From NCBI GenBank assembly GCA_014764605.1, contig JACXWG010000008.1, positions 1 to 44,975 on the forward strand: a stretch of 44,975 nt of DNA, given 5' to 3'. Position numbers and translations under genes: made by a program. The notes below the pieces were generated by a model, which made no database searches, had not been told where the DNA came from, and saw only the letters and a program-made list of their open reading frames with translations. Every line of letters begins with the position of its first letter. The first letter of the stretch is position 1. This DNA comes from Quinella sp. 1Q5. Its GTDB lineage: Bacteria; Bacillota; Negativicutes; Selenomonadales; Selenomonadaceae. Shown in pieces: positions 1-9,490 of this stretch.

Positions 1-1004
1 CAGAAAGCGATGCGAATGTGCTGCCCCGGGAAAGTGAGGCAGCGGATGTCGCAGAAGCTTCTTCGAAGGATGGCCAGACAGCGGATACTGCAGAGGCTTC
101 TTTCAATAAAGGCCAGGCAGAACAAAATGATGAGACTCTATGGGAACAGGCAGGAGCTCTGGAGAACTCCGGGACCGGAGATGACCTGAGCTTTGGCACC
201 AGCTGCAAGGTGACTTTCCTTGTAGAGGATGAAGTGTACCAGACAATTCGGGTTCCCTTTGGCGGCAGCCTGGAAACGCTTCCCGAGGTTCCGAAACGGG
301 GGACAGATTACTGGGAATGGGATGATTTTGACCGGGAACACATCTTTCAGGATCAGTCCGTGAGCGGCGCTTATCACAGAGCGACGACGACCCTCGCCTC
401 AGGCGGTGATGTCCCGGACTGCCTGGTGGAAGGAATCTTTTACAAAGGGCAGACGCTTACGGTGGAGCCATACCGACCGGAGGAAAGCCCTGTTTCCACA
501 GAGTCGATTGCTGAGCTTCTGGAAGACCAGCTTCACAGGGGGAAGAGCCGGAATGAGAAGGAAGCTCCTGATGAGGAGGAAGCCCCTGATGAGAAGCTTC
601 CGGCTGAAACGGAAACGGAGCCTTCCGGCAGCAGGATTTCCCGGGCAAAGGAGAAGATCAGGCAGGTCATTACCGACCGGCTGACAGGCCCTCTGATCGA
701 TGCCCGTACCCTATCGGTCAATGACTACGAGGATGACCTCACGGTCCGGGCAAAGCTGCAGTCCGGGGGGAGGCTGTTCACAGCCGCTCCCGGAGCATCC
801 CTGCAGGAGACAACGTATCGAAAAGATGGGAGTTATATCGTTTTTCCATTGCCAAACAACGGGTCTTATGCCTATTATGAGACAGTCAGGCAGGACAAGG
901 ATATGCGCTGGAAGATCTACGCCGTGTGCGGCGGCAGCGTGGGCGCGGTGCTCCTTCTGGTGTTTCTGATCAGGAGGCACAGGAGGAAGAAGGGAAAGAG
1001 ATGA
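1..1004 (+). CDS. membrane-anchored surface protein, 5'-partial, unrecognised
   Basis: The reading frame is open from the left edge, so the N-terminus is missing; the first in-window start-like codon is a GTG at 18. The visible part is acidic and low-complexity at first. A short beta-rich stretch around residues 65-115 (VTFLVEDEVYQTIRVPFGG) resembles the repeat modules of Gram-positive surface proteins. An E/P-rich linker follows near residues 170-205. One strong membrane helix near residues 300-318 is followed by a basic RRHRRKKGKR tail, so the bulk should lie outside the cell with a short cytoplasmic C-terminus. The stop is 3 bases before the next ATG, suggesting an operon. GC content and codon choice differ from everything after about 1565. 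I do not recognise a specific family. Confidence 0.6.
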   Translation, partial: ESDANVLPRESEAADVAEASSKDGQTADTAEASFNKGQAEQNDETLWEQAGALENSGTGDDLSFGTSCKVTFLVEDEVYQTIRVPFGGSLETLPEVPKRGTDYWEWDDFDREHIFQDQSVSGAYHRATTTLASGGDVPDCLVEGIFYKGQTLTVEPYRPEESPVSTESIAELLEDQLHRGKSRNEKEAPDEEEAPDEKLPAETETEPSGSRISRAKEKIRQVITDRLTGPLIDARTLSVNDYEDDLTVRAKLQSGGRLFTAAPGASLQETTYRKDGSYIVFPLPNNGSYAYYETVRQDKDMRWKIYAVCGGSVGAVLLLVFLIRRHRRKKGKR

Positions 1005-1007
1005 CGT

Positions 1008-1564
1008 ATGACGGTATTCTGTACGATCCTTGGGACGGGCTGCATTCTGTACTATCTGGTGCTTGCCCTGTATGCGGGGCCGGCCTTCAATTTCGGATGG
1101 TTCTGGCTGGCGGTGGGAGCAGCCTTTCTTTTGGCGGCTATTCTCAGAAGGTTTCCTGACAGGATGCCCATGGTCTGGATCTCCAGAATCCTGCTTGTGT
1201 GCCTTGCGGCGGGATTCATCGTTCTTGGCGTTATGAGCGCGTTTGTGATCAGCGGCATGCATACAACCGCGCCGGAGGGGATCCGGACGGCGATCGTTCT
1301 CGGGGCGCAGGTGAGAGGAACCAGGCCGTCCCTGGCGCTTGCCAGAAGGCTGGATGCAGCGGCTGCCGCCCAGGAAAGTGCACCGCCTAAGGTACCCATG
1401 ACCCTGATCCTGTCCGGAGGACAGGGACCGGGAGAGGAGATCTCCGAAGCGGAGTGCATGTGGAATGAGCTGACCGCGCGCGGGGTCGATGAGAAGCTTT
1501 TGAAGATGGAGGATCAGTCAACATCGACTTTGGAAAACCTCCAGTTCAGTGACAGGCTGTATGG
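1008..1564 (+). CDS. YdcF/SanA-like (DUF218) membrane protein, truncated at chimeric junction
   Basis: The N-terminus has several hydrophobic helices (about residues 1-75). A DUF218 core follows: the start strand TAIVLGAQVRGTRPSLALARR, then LILSGGQGPGEEISEAE and EDQSTSTLENLQFS. In this family these motifs belong to an envelope-associated domain proposed to act on lipid-linked or vitamin-like substrates. The start ATG at 1008 follows an A/G-rich ribosome site (AGGAGGAAG) inside the end of the previous gene. Family-like sequence stops near residue 185. The frame stays open to 1676, but from about 1565 it is antisense to glgD, so the real C-terminus is absent. Family assignment is good; the exact role is unknown. 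Confidence 0.75.
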
Positions 1565-1568
1565 GCCT
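1558..1568. other. chimeric junction between two unrelated sequences
   Basis: The plus-strand DUF218 gene loses family similarity here, and the minus-strand glgD gene loses it at the same place. Left of this point the sequence is GC-rich with clostridial-style codons; right of it the composition matches the remaining 43 kb. No insertion-sequence ends, tRNA or target duplication are seen. A misjoin during assembly is the simplest reading, but a real recombination joint cannot be excluded from sequence alone. Confidence 0.75.
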
Positions 1569-2512
1569 TTGCCGACGATGACGCCGCGGAAGAGTATGCT
1601 GTTTTCGACAGTGCCGCGAATCTCACAGCCGTTAGCGATAAGCGAATTCTTAACGTTGGAAGTTTCTTTGTACTGAACGGGAACTTCGTCCTTGACTTTG
1701 GTAAATATCGGGCGGTCGTTGTTCATGAAGAGTTCTTCCCAAACTTCGGGCTTGAGGCAGTCGCGGTTGGCTTCGTAATATTCCATCGTCGAGTTGATAT
1801 GGGCAACGTAGCCTTCGTGCTTGTACGCGCTGATTTTGAATTCATGCGCATGACGAATTAAAGCATCAAGGAGGAAGTCTTGCCCGCCGCGTTCATAGGT
1901 CGAACGGACGAGATAAGCGAACGTCGGGACGGGCATGAGGTATGCGCCCATAACGTCTTTTTGCCCAGCTTTGATTGCGGGAACTTCGGCGAGGTCAGTT
2001 ACGATACCATTGGTGCTGGTTTCGATAACGACGCTCTTGCCGTCGCGGTCGGTCTGCGCCTTGGAATAAACCATTGTAATATCCGCGCCGCTCTTCTTGT
2101 GGAAGTCGACGACGTTTTCAAAGTCAATGTTGTAAATGTAGCTGGCGTTGGTCAAGAGGACGTATTGTCTGCCGCTGAGTTCTGCGAAGTCGAGGTTAGC
2201 GTAAATGTCTTTGAGGTCGCCCTTGCGTGAATCGTTATCGGGCAGAGCCGCAGGCAGATAGGTCAAGCCGTCACGACGACGAGCCAAATCCCAATCTTTA
2301 CCGGAGCGGATATGGTCGAGGACTGCGCGGGAGAAATCGGGCAGAAGGAGACCGACTGCGCTTATCCCCGAATTAACCATGTTAGAAATAGCGAAGTCAA
2401 CGAGACGATAGCGACCTGCAAAGGGCAGAGCCTCAACCGCACGAGTCGCAGCCAATTCTCTAATCAGACTGTTGCCTTCCTGAAGATTTATGATCCCCAC
2501 TACTTGTTTCAA
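1565..2512 (-). CDS. glgD: glucose-1-phosphate adenylyltransferase, GlgD-type subunit, C-terminus lost
   Basis: GlgD is the non-catalytic or regulatory partner of GlgC in Firmicutes ADP-glucose pyrophosphorylase, the first committed step of glycogen synthesis. The N-terminus MKQVVGIINLQEGNSLIREL followed by LPFAGRYRLVDFAISNMVNSGI is typical: the nucleotidyltransferase fold is present, but the GGxGxRL loop of GlgC is replaced. About 316 residues are native, ending in the left-handed beta-helix at LFRGVIVGKG. The residues after this (PYSLSLNW...) are antisense to the upstream segment, so roughly 50 residues of the helix are missing. It lies 36 bases after glgC on the same strand, as expected for a glgCD operon. 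Confidence 0.9.
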
Positions 2513-2548
2513 TTCAAAGCACCTCCTGAAGTGCAGACGATTTCCAAA

Positions 2549-3697
2549 TTAAGCGTTGGTATTGTTCGCACCGACGACAGCAGCTTCGGGAACGACGAAG
2601 ATTTCGCCTTCCTTACCTTCGACCCTTGCGCCCGATTTGATGACTGCGTCTTGAGCGATAATCGCATAATTGACGATTGCGCCTTCTTCGATAACAGCCG
2701 ACGGCAGAACAACCGAGTTGGTGACCTTCGCGCCTTTGCCGACGCGCACGCCCTGGAAGATAACGCACTTATCAACGTCGCCTTCAATCTTCGCGCCCTC
2801 GTTAATCATGGACTGCTTAACGGAAGCATACGGTCCGACGAAATGCGGCGGCAGTGACGGATTGGACGAGAAAACTTTTTGGTCGCCTTTGAGGTCAAAC
2901 GGCGGCTGGTCTTGGAGAAGATCCATATTTGCCTGCCAGAGACTTTCAATCGTTCCGACATCTTTCCAATAACCGTCAAAAGCATAGGAGAACATGCGCG
3001 AGCCGTCCGCGAGCATTTTCGGAATCAAGTCGTTGCCAAAGTCGTGCGTCGAATCTTCTTTAACGCCGTCTTCTTCGAGGTACTTCTTAAGGAAAGGTTT
3101 CGAGAAAATGTAAATTCCCATCGAGGCGAGATTGGATTTGGGTTCTTTCGGCTTTTCTTGGAACTCGGTAATGCGTCCAGTCTCTTTATCGGTGACCATG
3201 ATACCGAAGCGCGGAGCCTCATCCCACGGAACCTCGAAGACGCCGATTGTAACGTCAGCATTGTTCATCTTGTGAGCTTTGAGCATCCACGAATAGTCCA
3301 TTGTGTAGATATGGTCGCCGGAGAGAATCAGGACGTAATCGGGGTCGGCAAGGTCGATGAAGTTAAGATTTTGATAGATAGCGTCCGCCGTGCCGCGATA
3401 CCAATCCGCGCCCTTTTCGCGAGCATAAGGAGGAAGAATGAATACGCCGCCGCCCGTGCGGTCGAGATCCCACGAGCTACCACTGCCCAGATAGTTATGA
3501 AGTTCGAGCGGCTTATATTGAGTGAGCACGCCAACTTTTTCGATACCCGAATTTGCACAGTTAGAAAGCGGGAAGTCGATGATGCGATACTTTCCGCCGA
3601 ACGGAACTGCCGGCTTCGCAACGGTTTTCGTCAAGGCCTTGAGGCGGCTACCCTGCCCGCCGGCCAATATCATTGCCAAGCACTCTGTCTTTCTCAT
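2549..3697 (-). CDS. glgC: glucose-1-phosphate adenylyltransferase catalytic subunit
   Basis: GlgC makes ADP-glucose from ATP and glucose-1-phosphate for glycogen synthesis in the cytoplasm. The 382-residue length is normal. The N-terminal nucleotidyltransferase domain has the signature [17 protein letters not shown], the [20 protein letters not shown] stretch, the [12 protein letters not shown] motif and the metal/substrate motif [10 protein letters not shown]. The C-terminal half ends in a left-handed beta-helix ([14 protein letters not shown]). The ATG at 3697 is preceded by a G-rich Shine-Dalgarno (AGGGGGG). glgD follows after 36 bases. The 157 bases upstream should hold the operon promoter. 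Confidence 0.96.
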   Translation of the reverse strand: MRKTECLAMILAGGQGSRLKALTKTVAKPAVPFGGKYRIIDFPLSNCANSGIEKVGVLTQYKPLELHNYLGSGSSWDLDRTGGGVFILPPYAREKGADWYRGTADAIYQNLNFIDLADPDYVLILSGDHIYTMDYSWMLKAHKMNNADVTIGVFEVPWDEAPRFGIMVTDKETGRITEFQEKPKEPKSNLASMGIYIFSKPFLKKYLEEDGVKEDSTHDFGNDLIPKMLADGSRMFSYAFDGYWKDVGTIESLWQANMDLLQDQPPFDLKGDQKVFSSNPSLPPHFVGPYASVKQSMINEGAKIEGDVDKCVIFQGVRVGKGAKVTNSVVLPSAVIEEGAIVNYAIIAQDAVIKSGARVEGKEGEIFVVPEAAVVGANNTNA

Positions 3698-3854
3698 AGA
3701 ATAATCCCCCCTGAACGAAATACAACCTTAAACATTTCCGAAGCAAGGCTTCATTGGCTCTGCATTTCTACGCGCCGTTAGTTTTTCCTGCCAAAACTTT
3801 CAGAAAAAAATATTTCTCCTTAGCATTTATCTAAGCACATATCACGAATCATAT
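3698..3854 (-). promoter_or_regulatory. upstream region of glgCD
   Basis: This 157-base gap lies between the end of the DUF5693 gene and glgC, both on the minus strand. It contains a small GAAGC-AAG-GCTTC hairpin near 3739-3753, and an A/T-rich stretch with an orphan AAGGAG sequence near 3817-3822 that has no long ORF behind it. It also holds a GGCAGGAA...CGGC...GAA string (3760-3793, minus strand) that resembles one upstream of motA. No convincing -35/-10 pair was assigned. Confidence 0.3.
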
Positions 3855-5924
3855 TCACGCCTTCTTGAGTTGCTGAGAAAAGATTTGCAGTATCACAATC
3901 AACACCGCGCCGATAATTGCTCCTGGGATTAAGCCGTCAAGTCCGCGCATAAACGACATAAAAATTGGTGTGCGCATGTGAGCGAACGTCTCGACCATGG
4001 AGCTTTGACCTATCGTCGCCGCCATGACTAGTGCAAAGCAAATCAACTTCGGGAACTTCTTTAGAAAAGCTGTCATTGCCAACATAAACGCGGGGTGCCC
4101 GAAGAAAATTTCTTTCGAGCGTGGGCGGGCGTAGAAGGCTTGCTCAAGCAGTGCACGGATTTTTATTTCCAGCCCCGAAACCGGCATTCCTGACGTATGA
4201 CCGCTCCTTGCAATCAAAACTACGAACGCTCCCAACACAATCATCAACGCGAGCAAGGCTTTGACGCTGACGGATTTATCAAGTAGCTCTTTTATTTGCT
4301 GAGTGGCGGGGACGTTCTGTCTTACCTCGTCGACGATATTAAACCTCTGCAAGAACGCCACGCCGACTAACACTAGCGGCAGGATAAAGGTTAATTTTAT
4401 GCCGCGGAAGATTTCAAACTCCAAGAAATACGACACGTCCGATAACGCGCCCGACAGATACGCCGCGCCCGTCATAGACATTACGCCCGTAACTAACAGT
4501 GCAAAGCCCGAAATCCAAATCAGTTGCAAAGTCGATAAGTTATCTTTGAGCCGCATTGCCCGATTCTGTACGCGGATTTTGTATTGAATCACTCGGAGCA
4601 AGTCGAGTTGCCAGATTATCGCCAAGGCGGGGAATAAGTTTGCACTCATGAACGCCGCAAGCAATCTGACTTTGCCGCCTGCGCCCATTAAGATTGGTGC
4701 CGCCGCGATTATAGCTAACACGACAAATAATTGCAGTTGGAATTTTCGATTGCGATTGAGTCGACGCGAGATTAGCGACAAGTAAAGCACGCCCGCTGCC
4801 ACGACGCCGACTATCACCAGTGCCCTAAGGATAACGTTCGGATAGTAATTGTCGAAGGTGCTTGCCTTGCCGAAAGTAAAGCCGTCGTGTTCAAGAACAT
4901 CATGCACTGCGCGGAAGTATTTCAAGTTCGTTTCAAGCAAAGTCATTTCGGGTTCGGGCTTCTCGTAGATACGCAGAAGGTTGATTCGGATATTGCGTTC
5001 CCTGTCTGTGGTCGACCAACGATTAATCGCCGTTCGCATGTCAAGCTTGGGTTGTTCGTCCTTTGGAATGGCGTAGAGGCGTGCGACGTGGTTTTTGCCG
5101 ATTGTGTTTGCTAAGTAGTCCATGCCCAGTTGCGGATAAAACTTTAGTTGCGTGAAATGCTCAATCACGCCAAAAGTCAGATTGCGTTGCTTGAAATTTT
5201 TAGCCGTCAAGTCAAGAAAATTCGACGCGCCCAGAACCTCCGGACCGTCGAAGACAATTTCAGATATGGGATAATGTTCAATCCTGCTGAAGAAGAATTG
5301 CACGTTCTCGGCGGTGCACTTCTGGAAGTTCATCGGGCGGGCAAGGATATTAAATCCGGCGGCGCGGGCTTTGTTCATCTCGTCGTGCGGCAAGCCCAAA
5401 GGCATCTTCATTAGCTCGCCGAATTGCGCTTTGACTTCGATGACTTCAATCCCACCGACGGAAAAAATTTTAACGCGCTCGTTGCCTAGCCTCTGAAAAA
5501 GTGCTTCTTTAGTGTCGTAATAACTTTCCAAGTCGCCGCCGATAACGTAAACCCACTTCGGAGAAATTAGGTCAAATTCAATCGTTTGCCGCCAAAGTTC
5601 GTTGTTAAGCGTGCCGCTCTGATAGTTCGCTAAGATTTCACTGCCCGCCAAAGCGAACACTTTTCCTGAACGGGTGAGCTTCTCCAGCGACGAATCATAA
5701 ATCGCAAGGGACGTTATGCCCGCCTCCTTGACTTGCTTTAAAACGTCTTCAAGCTCTAGTCCTTCGCGTTCGGCTAGGTCAACGATGTTCTGATAATCAA
5801 CCGCCATATCAACCTGCATGTTCTCCGATTCGACGAAGTATCTTTGCCCGGCGATAATCAACGCGGCGAACAGTCCAATGCAGATGACGATTACAAGCGT
5901 CCTGTTATAAGCAAATTTTTTCAT
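3855..5924 (-). CDS. DUF5693 family polytopic membrane protein
   Basis: This 689-residue protein starts with a signal-anchor helix (about residues 9-29). A large outside domain of some 320 residues follows, with the pattern YQNIVDLAEREGLELEDVLK and AGITSLAIYDSSLEKLT that marks DUF5693. From about residue 365 to the end there are roughly eight or more hydrophobic helices. The family is common in Firmicutes, often near envelope polysaccharide genes, and its function is unknown. The ATG at 5924 is only a few bases after the DUF2993 gene stop, so the two are probably co-translated. It is the last gene of the run that begins with the FakA-like gene. Confidence 0.85.
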   Translation of the reverse strand: MKKFAYNRTLVIVICIGLFAALIIAGQRYFVESENMQVDMAVDYQNIVDLAEREGLELEDVLKQVKEAGITSLAIYDSSLEKLTRSGKVFALAGSEILANYQSGTLNNELWRQTIEFDLISPKWVYVIGGDLESYYDTKEALFQRLGNERVKIFSVGGIEVIEVKAQFGELMKMPLGLPHDEMNKARAAGFNILARPMNFQKCTAENVQFFFSRIEHYPISEIVFDGPEVLGASNFLDLTAKNFKQRNLTFGVIEHFTQLKFYPQLGMDYLANTIGKNHVARLYAIPKDEQPKLDMRTAINRWSTTDRERNIRINLLRIYEKPEPEMTLLETNLKYFRAVHDVLEHDGFTFGKASTFDNYYPNVILRALVIVGVVAAGVLYLSLISRRLNRNRKFQLQLFVVLAIIAAAPILMGAGGKVRLLAAFMSANLFPALAIIWQLDLLRVIQYKIRVQNRAMRLKDNLSTLQLIWISGFALLVTGVMSMTGAAYLSGALSDVSYFLEFEIFRGIKLTFILPLVLVGVAFLQRFNIVDEVRQNVPATQQIKELLDKSVSVKALLALMIVLGAFVVLIARSGHTSGMPVSGLEIKIRALLEQAFYARPRSKEIFFGHPAFMLAMTAFLKKFPKLICFALVMAATIGQSSMVETFAHMRTPIFMSFMRGLDGLIPGAIIGAVLIVILQIFSQQLKKA

Positions 5925-5927
5925 AAC

Positions 5928-6641
5928 TCAATTCCGCGTCGCCGTGACGAACGTTTCACCCTCCCGCATGTCGACCGTCCTGAATTGCATACCGAACGGC
6001 ATTTTAACTCGCTCCGTCAAGTTGAAGTCGTGCAGGAACTTATCGAGATTGACGCGGCGCAGGACGGCATTTTCAATGTTAAGGTTGTTCATTTGGAAGT
6101 AAAGGTCGCCGTCGCGGGCAACAATCTTTCCGCCGATTTGAACATCTGCTTCACGACCGAGGATTTTAATCTTGCCCGCCGCTCGAATCTCTTCAGGCTT
6201 CATGACAACTTGCGGGTCTTTTAACTGGTCAACCTTCTGCGCGAGAAAATCTCTTAAAGCGTCTTCCGTGATGACGCCGCTAAGCTCCAAACTGCCAGCC
6301 GACTTCAAGACGAGATTGGTACGCTCATCACGGCTTATGCCGTCCGTCGGAAAGAGAAGCTCCTTAACGTCAATGTGAATCGTCGTGCCGTCCAGCACCG
6401 CCTGTTTTAGTTGAAGGTCGCCTATTGTGGCGTTGTCGGCTGTGCAGTGAATCCTATCGACGTAGCCCAAAGAAATCTTTGCACTCGGCAGGGCGTCCAG
6501 CGTCAAGGAAACCTCCTGCGCCTTTGTCAGCTGAATGACTTTATCTTTAAGATAGTTCGTCAAGGCACGCGGCACGGCAAATTGAGCAAAGGCTCCGATT
6601 GCAATCAACAGGACGACTATCACGGCTAAAAATTTTTTCAT
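5928..6641 (-). CDS. DUF2993 (LmeA-like) exported or membrane-anchored protein
   Basis: The start is set to the ATG at 6641. It is preceded by GAGGT, which overlaps the prfB stop, and it begins a clear signal/anchor segment (MKKFLAVIVVLLIAIGAFA). A longer frame to 6815 would only read antisense-like sequence inside prfB. The mature part of about 215 residues fits DUF2993: ALTNYLKDKVIQLTKAQEV near the start, repeated beta-strand segments, and AGKIKILGREADVQIGG. The fold is related to lipid-binding tubular (BPI/TULIP-like) domains, and actinobacterial LmeA acts in lipoglycan maturation. A role in envelope lipid handling here is inferred. It lies between prfB and the DUF5693 gene. Confidence 0.75.
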   Translation of the reverse strand: MKKFLAVIVVLLIAIGAFAQFAVPRALTNYLKDKVIQLTKAQEVSLTLDALPSAKISLGYVDRIHCTADNATIGDLQLKQAVLDGTTIHIDVKELLFPTDGISRDERTNLVLKSAGSLELSGVITEDALRDFLAQKVDQLKDPQVVMKPEEIRAAGKIKILGREADVQIGGKIVARDGDLYFQMNNLNIENAVLRRVNLDKFLHDFNLTERVKMPFGMQFRTVDMREGETFVTATRN

Positions 6642-6651
6642 CGTTAATACC

Positions 6652-7759
6652 TCAAATCTTGACGTTAGCTTTGGCGGCAAGGAAGGCGCGTATAAACGGG
6701 TCAATCTCTCCGTCCATGACAGCTTGAACGTTGCCAGTCTCCTCGCCCGTGCGAAGGTCTTTAACGAGCTTGTACGGTTGGAAGACGTAGGAACGGATTT
6801 GGCTACCCCATTCAATCTTCTTTAAGTCGCCCTCAAGCCCGGCAAGCTCCTGTTCCTTCTTCTCAAGCTCAAGTTCAAAGAGTTTAGCGCGGAGCATCTT
6901 TAAGCAACGCTCGCGGTTTTGGATTTGCGACCGCTCGTTTTGACATTGAACGACGATACCCGTCGGGATATGGGTCATGCGCACAGCGGAGGACGTTTTA
7001 TTGATATGCTGCCCGCCCGCGCCGCTCGCCCTGTACGTATCAACGCGAACGTCCGCCATATTTATATCGACTTCGACCGCGTCATCAATCTCCGGCATAA
7101 TGTCGCAGGCGGAAAAGGACGTATGACGCCTAGCATTTGAATCAAACGGCGAAATCCTAACCAAACGATGAATGCCTTTTTCCGATTTCAAATAACCGTA
7201 AGCGTTATGCCCTTTGACGAAGACCGTAGCCGACTTAACGCCCGCCTCGTCGCCGGGGAGCAAGTCAACCGTCTCAACCTCGAAACCGTGACGCTCCGCC
7301 CAACGCACATACATCCTTAAAAGCATTTGTGTCCAGTCTTGAGCCTCAGTGCCGCCCGCGCCCGCGTGCAACGTCAAGATTGCGTTGTTAGCGTCGTAGG
7401 GTTCACTTAGCATTATCTCCAATCGAAGATTTTCTAATCCCGACTCAATCGCCGCAATCTCCGAGGCAATATCCGCTTCCTGCGAAAGGTCTTCTTCTTC
7501 CAATGCCAGCTCCAAGAGTATCTGTGCATCGTCGAATTTCGTCCGAAGATTTTTATACGTCTCAATCCTCGACTTAGCGTCATTGAGTTCTTGGGTTATC
7601 TTCTGCGCGGCGTCAGGGTTGTCCCAGAAAGTTGGCTCGCCCATCTTGTATTCCAGTTCGGCAATCTTTTCTTCCTTGCGGGCAATGTCAAAGTGAATTC
7701 CCCATTTCGTTCAGCTTGTCGCGCAGGGCTACCAACTCCGCCTTCCTGTCCTCAAGCAT
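6652..7759 (-). CDS. prfB: peptide chain release factor 2, with programmed +1 frameshift
   Basis: RF2 recognises UGA and UAA stops. The zero frame starts at the ATG at 7759 and reaches an in-frame TGA at 7688-7690 after 23 codons. The local sequence is CTT TGA C, the classical prfB slip site. A +1 shift at CTT continues as LDIARKEEK and on to 6652, giving about 368 residues, a normal RF2 length. Downstream are the stop-codon reading motif SPF (RISPFDSNARRH) and the catalytic GGQ loop (SGAGGQHINKTSSAVR). A GGGG run lies six bases before CTT, a longer spacing than the E. coli stimulator. The start shares one base with the preceding stop (TAATG), suggesting translational coupling to the GT61 gene. 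Confidence 0.95.
7687..7706 (-). promoter_or_regulatory. prfB autoregulatory +1 frameshift site
   Basis: On the minus strand the zero frame reads GGG AAT TCA CTT TGA C. The CTT codon (7691-7693) is followed by TGA (7688-7690) and then C. RF2 shortage lets the ribosome slip one base forward and read GAC. The G-run preceding it is the likely internal Shine-Dalgarno stimulator, though its spacing (6 bases) is wider than the usual 3. Confidence 0.93.
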
Positions 7760-9477
7760 TAAATCACATCCTTTTTAATCTTTATTTGTGGTCTTTGACT
7801 TTGTAAATAAGTGGCATCATCATTTTTCGTTAAAAACGTTTGCGCATAATCGAATGTCGTCAAGTTCTTTTTATCAGATTGAATCTTGATAGGTTTCAAT
7901 TTGATTTGAATTGCATTGACCTTTTGCTCGTGCGAGTAAAGTGCTTCACCATTCTTAGCCCAAGGCGTCCACGTGCCGTCGAACTTGTGCATACGGTAGA
8001 GGATATCGAATTCCTTTGCGCCCGCCTCATCGAGCCGAATTCTCATGCCGTAAATCGGTTTTGATTTGCCAGTCGTGCCTGCCATTTCTGGTGCTAAGAT
8101 TTCCTTCGACCAGCCTTCTTCCTCATTAAAATATACCGAGTAATAAACTTTGTGATTTGGATAATTAACTTTAATCGCTTGAATATCTCGCTGTTCTAGA
8201 GTACCACAAACTTGGTTCTCTATTCGCCATGCCCCCCAACCAGTTTTATTAACATGTGTAGAATATCTGAGCGATGGTTGGAATGTCTCCCAACGCGGTG
8301 GCATATTGCAAGAAACTATCAAATTCTCGCGTTTTTTGAGCTGTTCCATAAAGTCTTCAAGAATTGATTTGTAATATTCTTTTGATTTTGGTCTGACTAT
8401 ATAACCCTTGCTAATAAAATTATTAATGTACTGCAAAGAAGTTTTAAAATCATCTTCCTCATAACCGTTCCATTTATCGCCGAAGAAACGTTTCAACTGT
8501 TCGCTGACAAGAAAGAAATTTGGACCTTGACCAACGCTGGAATCTACCGCAAAAATCGACAACGTAGAATCAATGTAAATTGCATTAGCCTGATAAATTT
8601 GATTAACGCCCTTCTGAGCGTTAGTAAAACGAAAAGCTGAACGAGGAATGAGGATTGTTTCCGTTCCATTGCGCAAGAACATTGAGTTATGTGCACACGA
8701 ACCGTCAGTTGAGGCAAAGCTTTCTACATTTATAAGGAGGTTGAGTTGCGCATCGAACGTCAGATTTTCGGGATAAAAAACATGGTAGCCTTTAGAATTA
8801 AAATATCCCGCCAACTTCTCTTCTCCAACTTGATATCTTTTGTAACCGAAATAAATTTTTTTGCTTGGCGTCGGCATCTGATTTTTAAGCGCAAAAGTCT
8901 TCACGCAATCAATTATCTCGCGAAATTCTTTCGTAAAGTATGGAACATTCCATGAGACATCAGGAAGAATAATTTTATCGAACTGTGTCGGTTGAGTAAT
9001 CGGTTTAAATTTGTCAAAGTCGACTTCTAGAATCTCCAACAGACGATAAAAATTTCTGTTATCTCTTTGAAAAAAACTTTCGAATGGAACATACACAATA
9101 GAACAATCTTTGAATTCGCGCTTAAAATAGTCGCTCCTAAGAAACCAGAGGCGGCGAATATTGTCGGTAATGACGTGCCCCCAAGCATAAGTGAACATTC
9201 CAATGTAAATAACAGTTTCTGAATTATGTTGAATGGATTCGAGGGGAGGATTATAAACTTTGCAATATCCGTCACGTAAAGCACTGCTTTTGATAAATTC
9301 CCCATTGCTGTCGACGATGCCCCCAAAGCCCCACCAATCTCTCTCAGGTAGTCTTTTATGCGAAAGAATTGTGCCGTTTTCAATGATTTGAAAACCAAGC
9401 TTTTTATCGACAAAATAATTTTTGCCGAAGGACGGTTTTGCGACTTCGGGGTTGTAAAGATAATCTAAATTAACCAT
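7759..9477 (-). CDS. GT61 (DUF563) glycosyltransferase fused to three ChW repeats
   Basis: The ATG at 9477 is preferred because AAGG lies six bases before it; the TTG two codons earlier would overlap that site. Residues about 75-320 match GT61 transferases: WGHVITDNIRRLWFLRSDY, then STDGSCAHNSMFLRNGTE in the acceptor half. From about residue 400 to 533 there are three tandem hydrophobic-W (ChW) units: STHVNKTGWGAW...CGT...IQAIKV, then YYSVYFNEEEGWSK...AGTTGKSK...IRL, then YRMHKFDGTWTPWAKNG...AIQIKL. ChW repeats are usually on exported clostridial proteins, but no signal peptide or membrane helix is seen here. The gene follows the FakA-like gene after a short gap and overlaps prfB by one base. 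The sugar substrate is unknown. Confidence 0.75.
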   Translation of the reverse strand: MVNLDYLYNPEVAKPSFGKNYFVDKKLGFQIIENGTILSHKRLPERDWWGFGGIVDSNGEFIKSSALRDGYCKVYNPPLESIQHNSETVIYIGMFTYAWGHVITDNIRRLWFLRSDYFKREFKDCSIVYVPFESFFQRDNRNFYRLLEILEVDFDKFKPITQPTQFDKIILPDVSWNVPYFTKEFREIIDCVKTFALKNQMPTPSKKIYFGYKRYQVGEEKLAGYFNSKGYHVFYPENLTFDAQLNLLINVESFASTDGSCAHNSMFLRNGTETILIPRSAFRFTNAQKGVNQIYQANAIYIDSTLSIFAVDSSVGQGPNFFLVSEQLKRFFGDKWNGYEEDDFKTSLQYINNFISKGYIVRPKSKEYYKSILEDFMEQLKKRENLIVSCNMPPRWETFQPSLRYSTHVNKTGWGAWRIENQVCGTLEQRDIQAIKVNYPNHKVYYSVYFNEEEGWSKEILAPEMAGTTGKSKPIYGMRIRLDEAGAKEFDILYRMHKFDGTWTPWAKNGEALYSHEQKVNAIQIKLKPIKIQSDKKNLTTFDYAQTFLTKNDDATYLQSQRPQIKIKKDVI

Positions 9478-9490
9478 AAGCAACCTTCTT

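Noticed and set aside
1565-1676. C-terminal part of the DUF218 reading frame
   Set aside because: It is antisense to glgD beyond the junction and lacks family similarity, so it was not counted as native protein.
1880-3781. Several plus-strand ORFs of 100-300 residues opposite glgD and glgC
   Set aside because: They are shadows of strongly conserved minus-strand genes and show no family features.
6642-6815. N-terminal extension of the DUF2993 gene
   Set aside because: It lies in another frame of prfB, and the signal peptide and GAGGT site point to the ATG at 6641.
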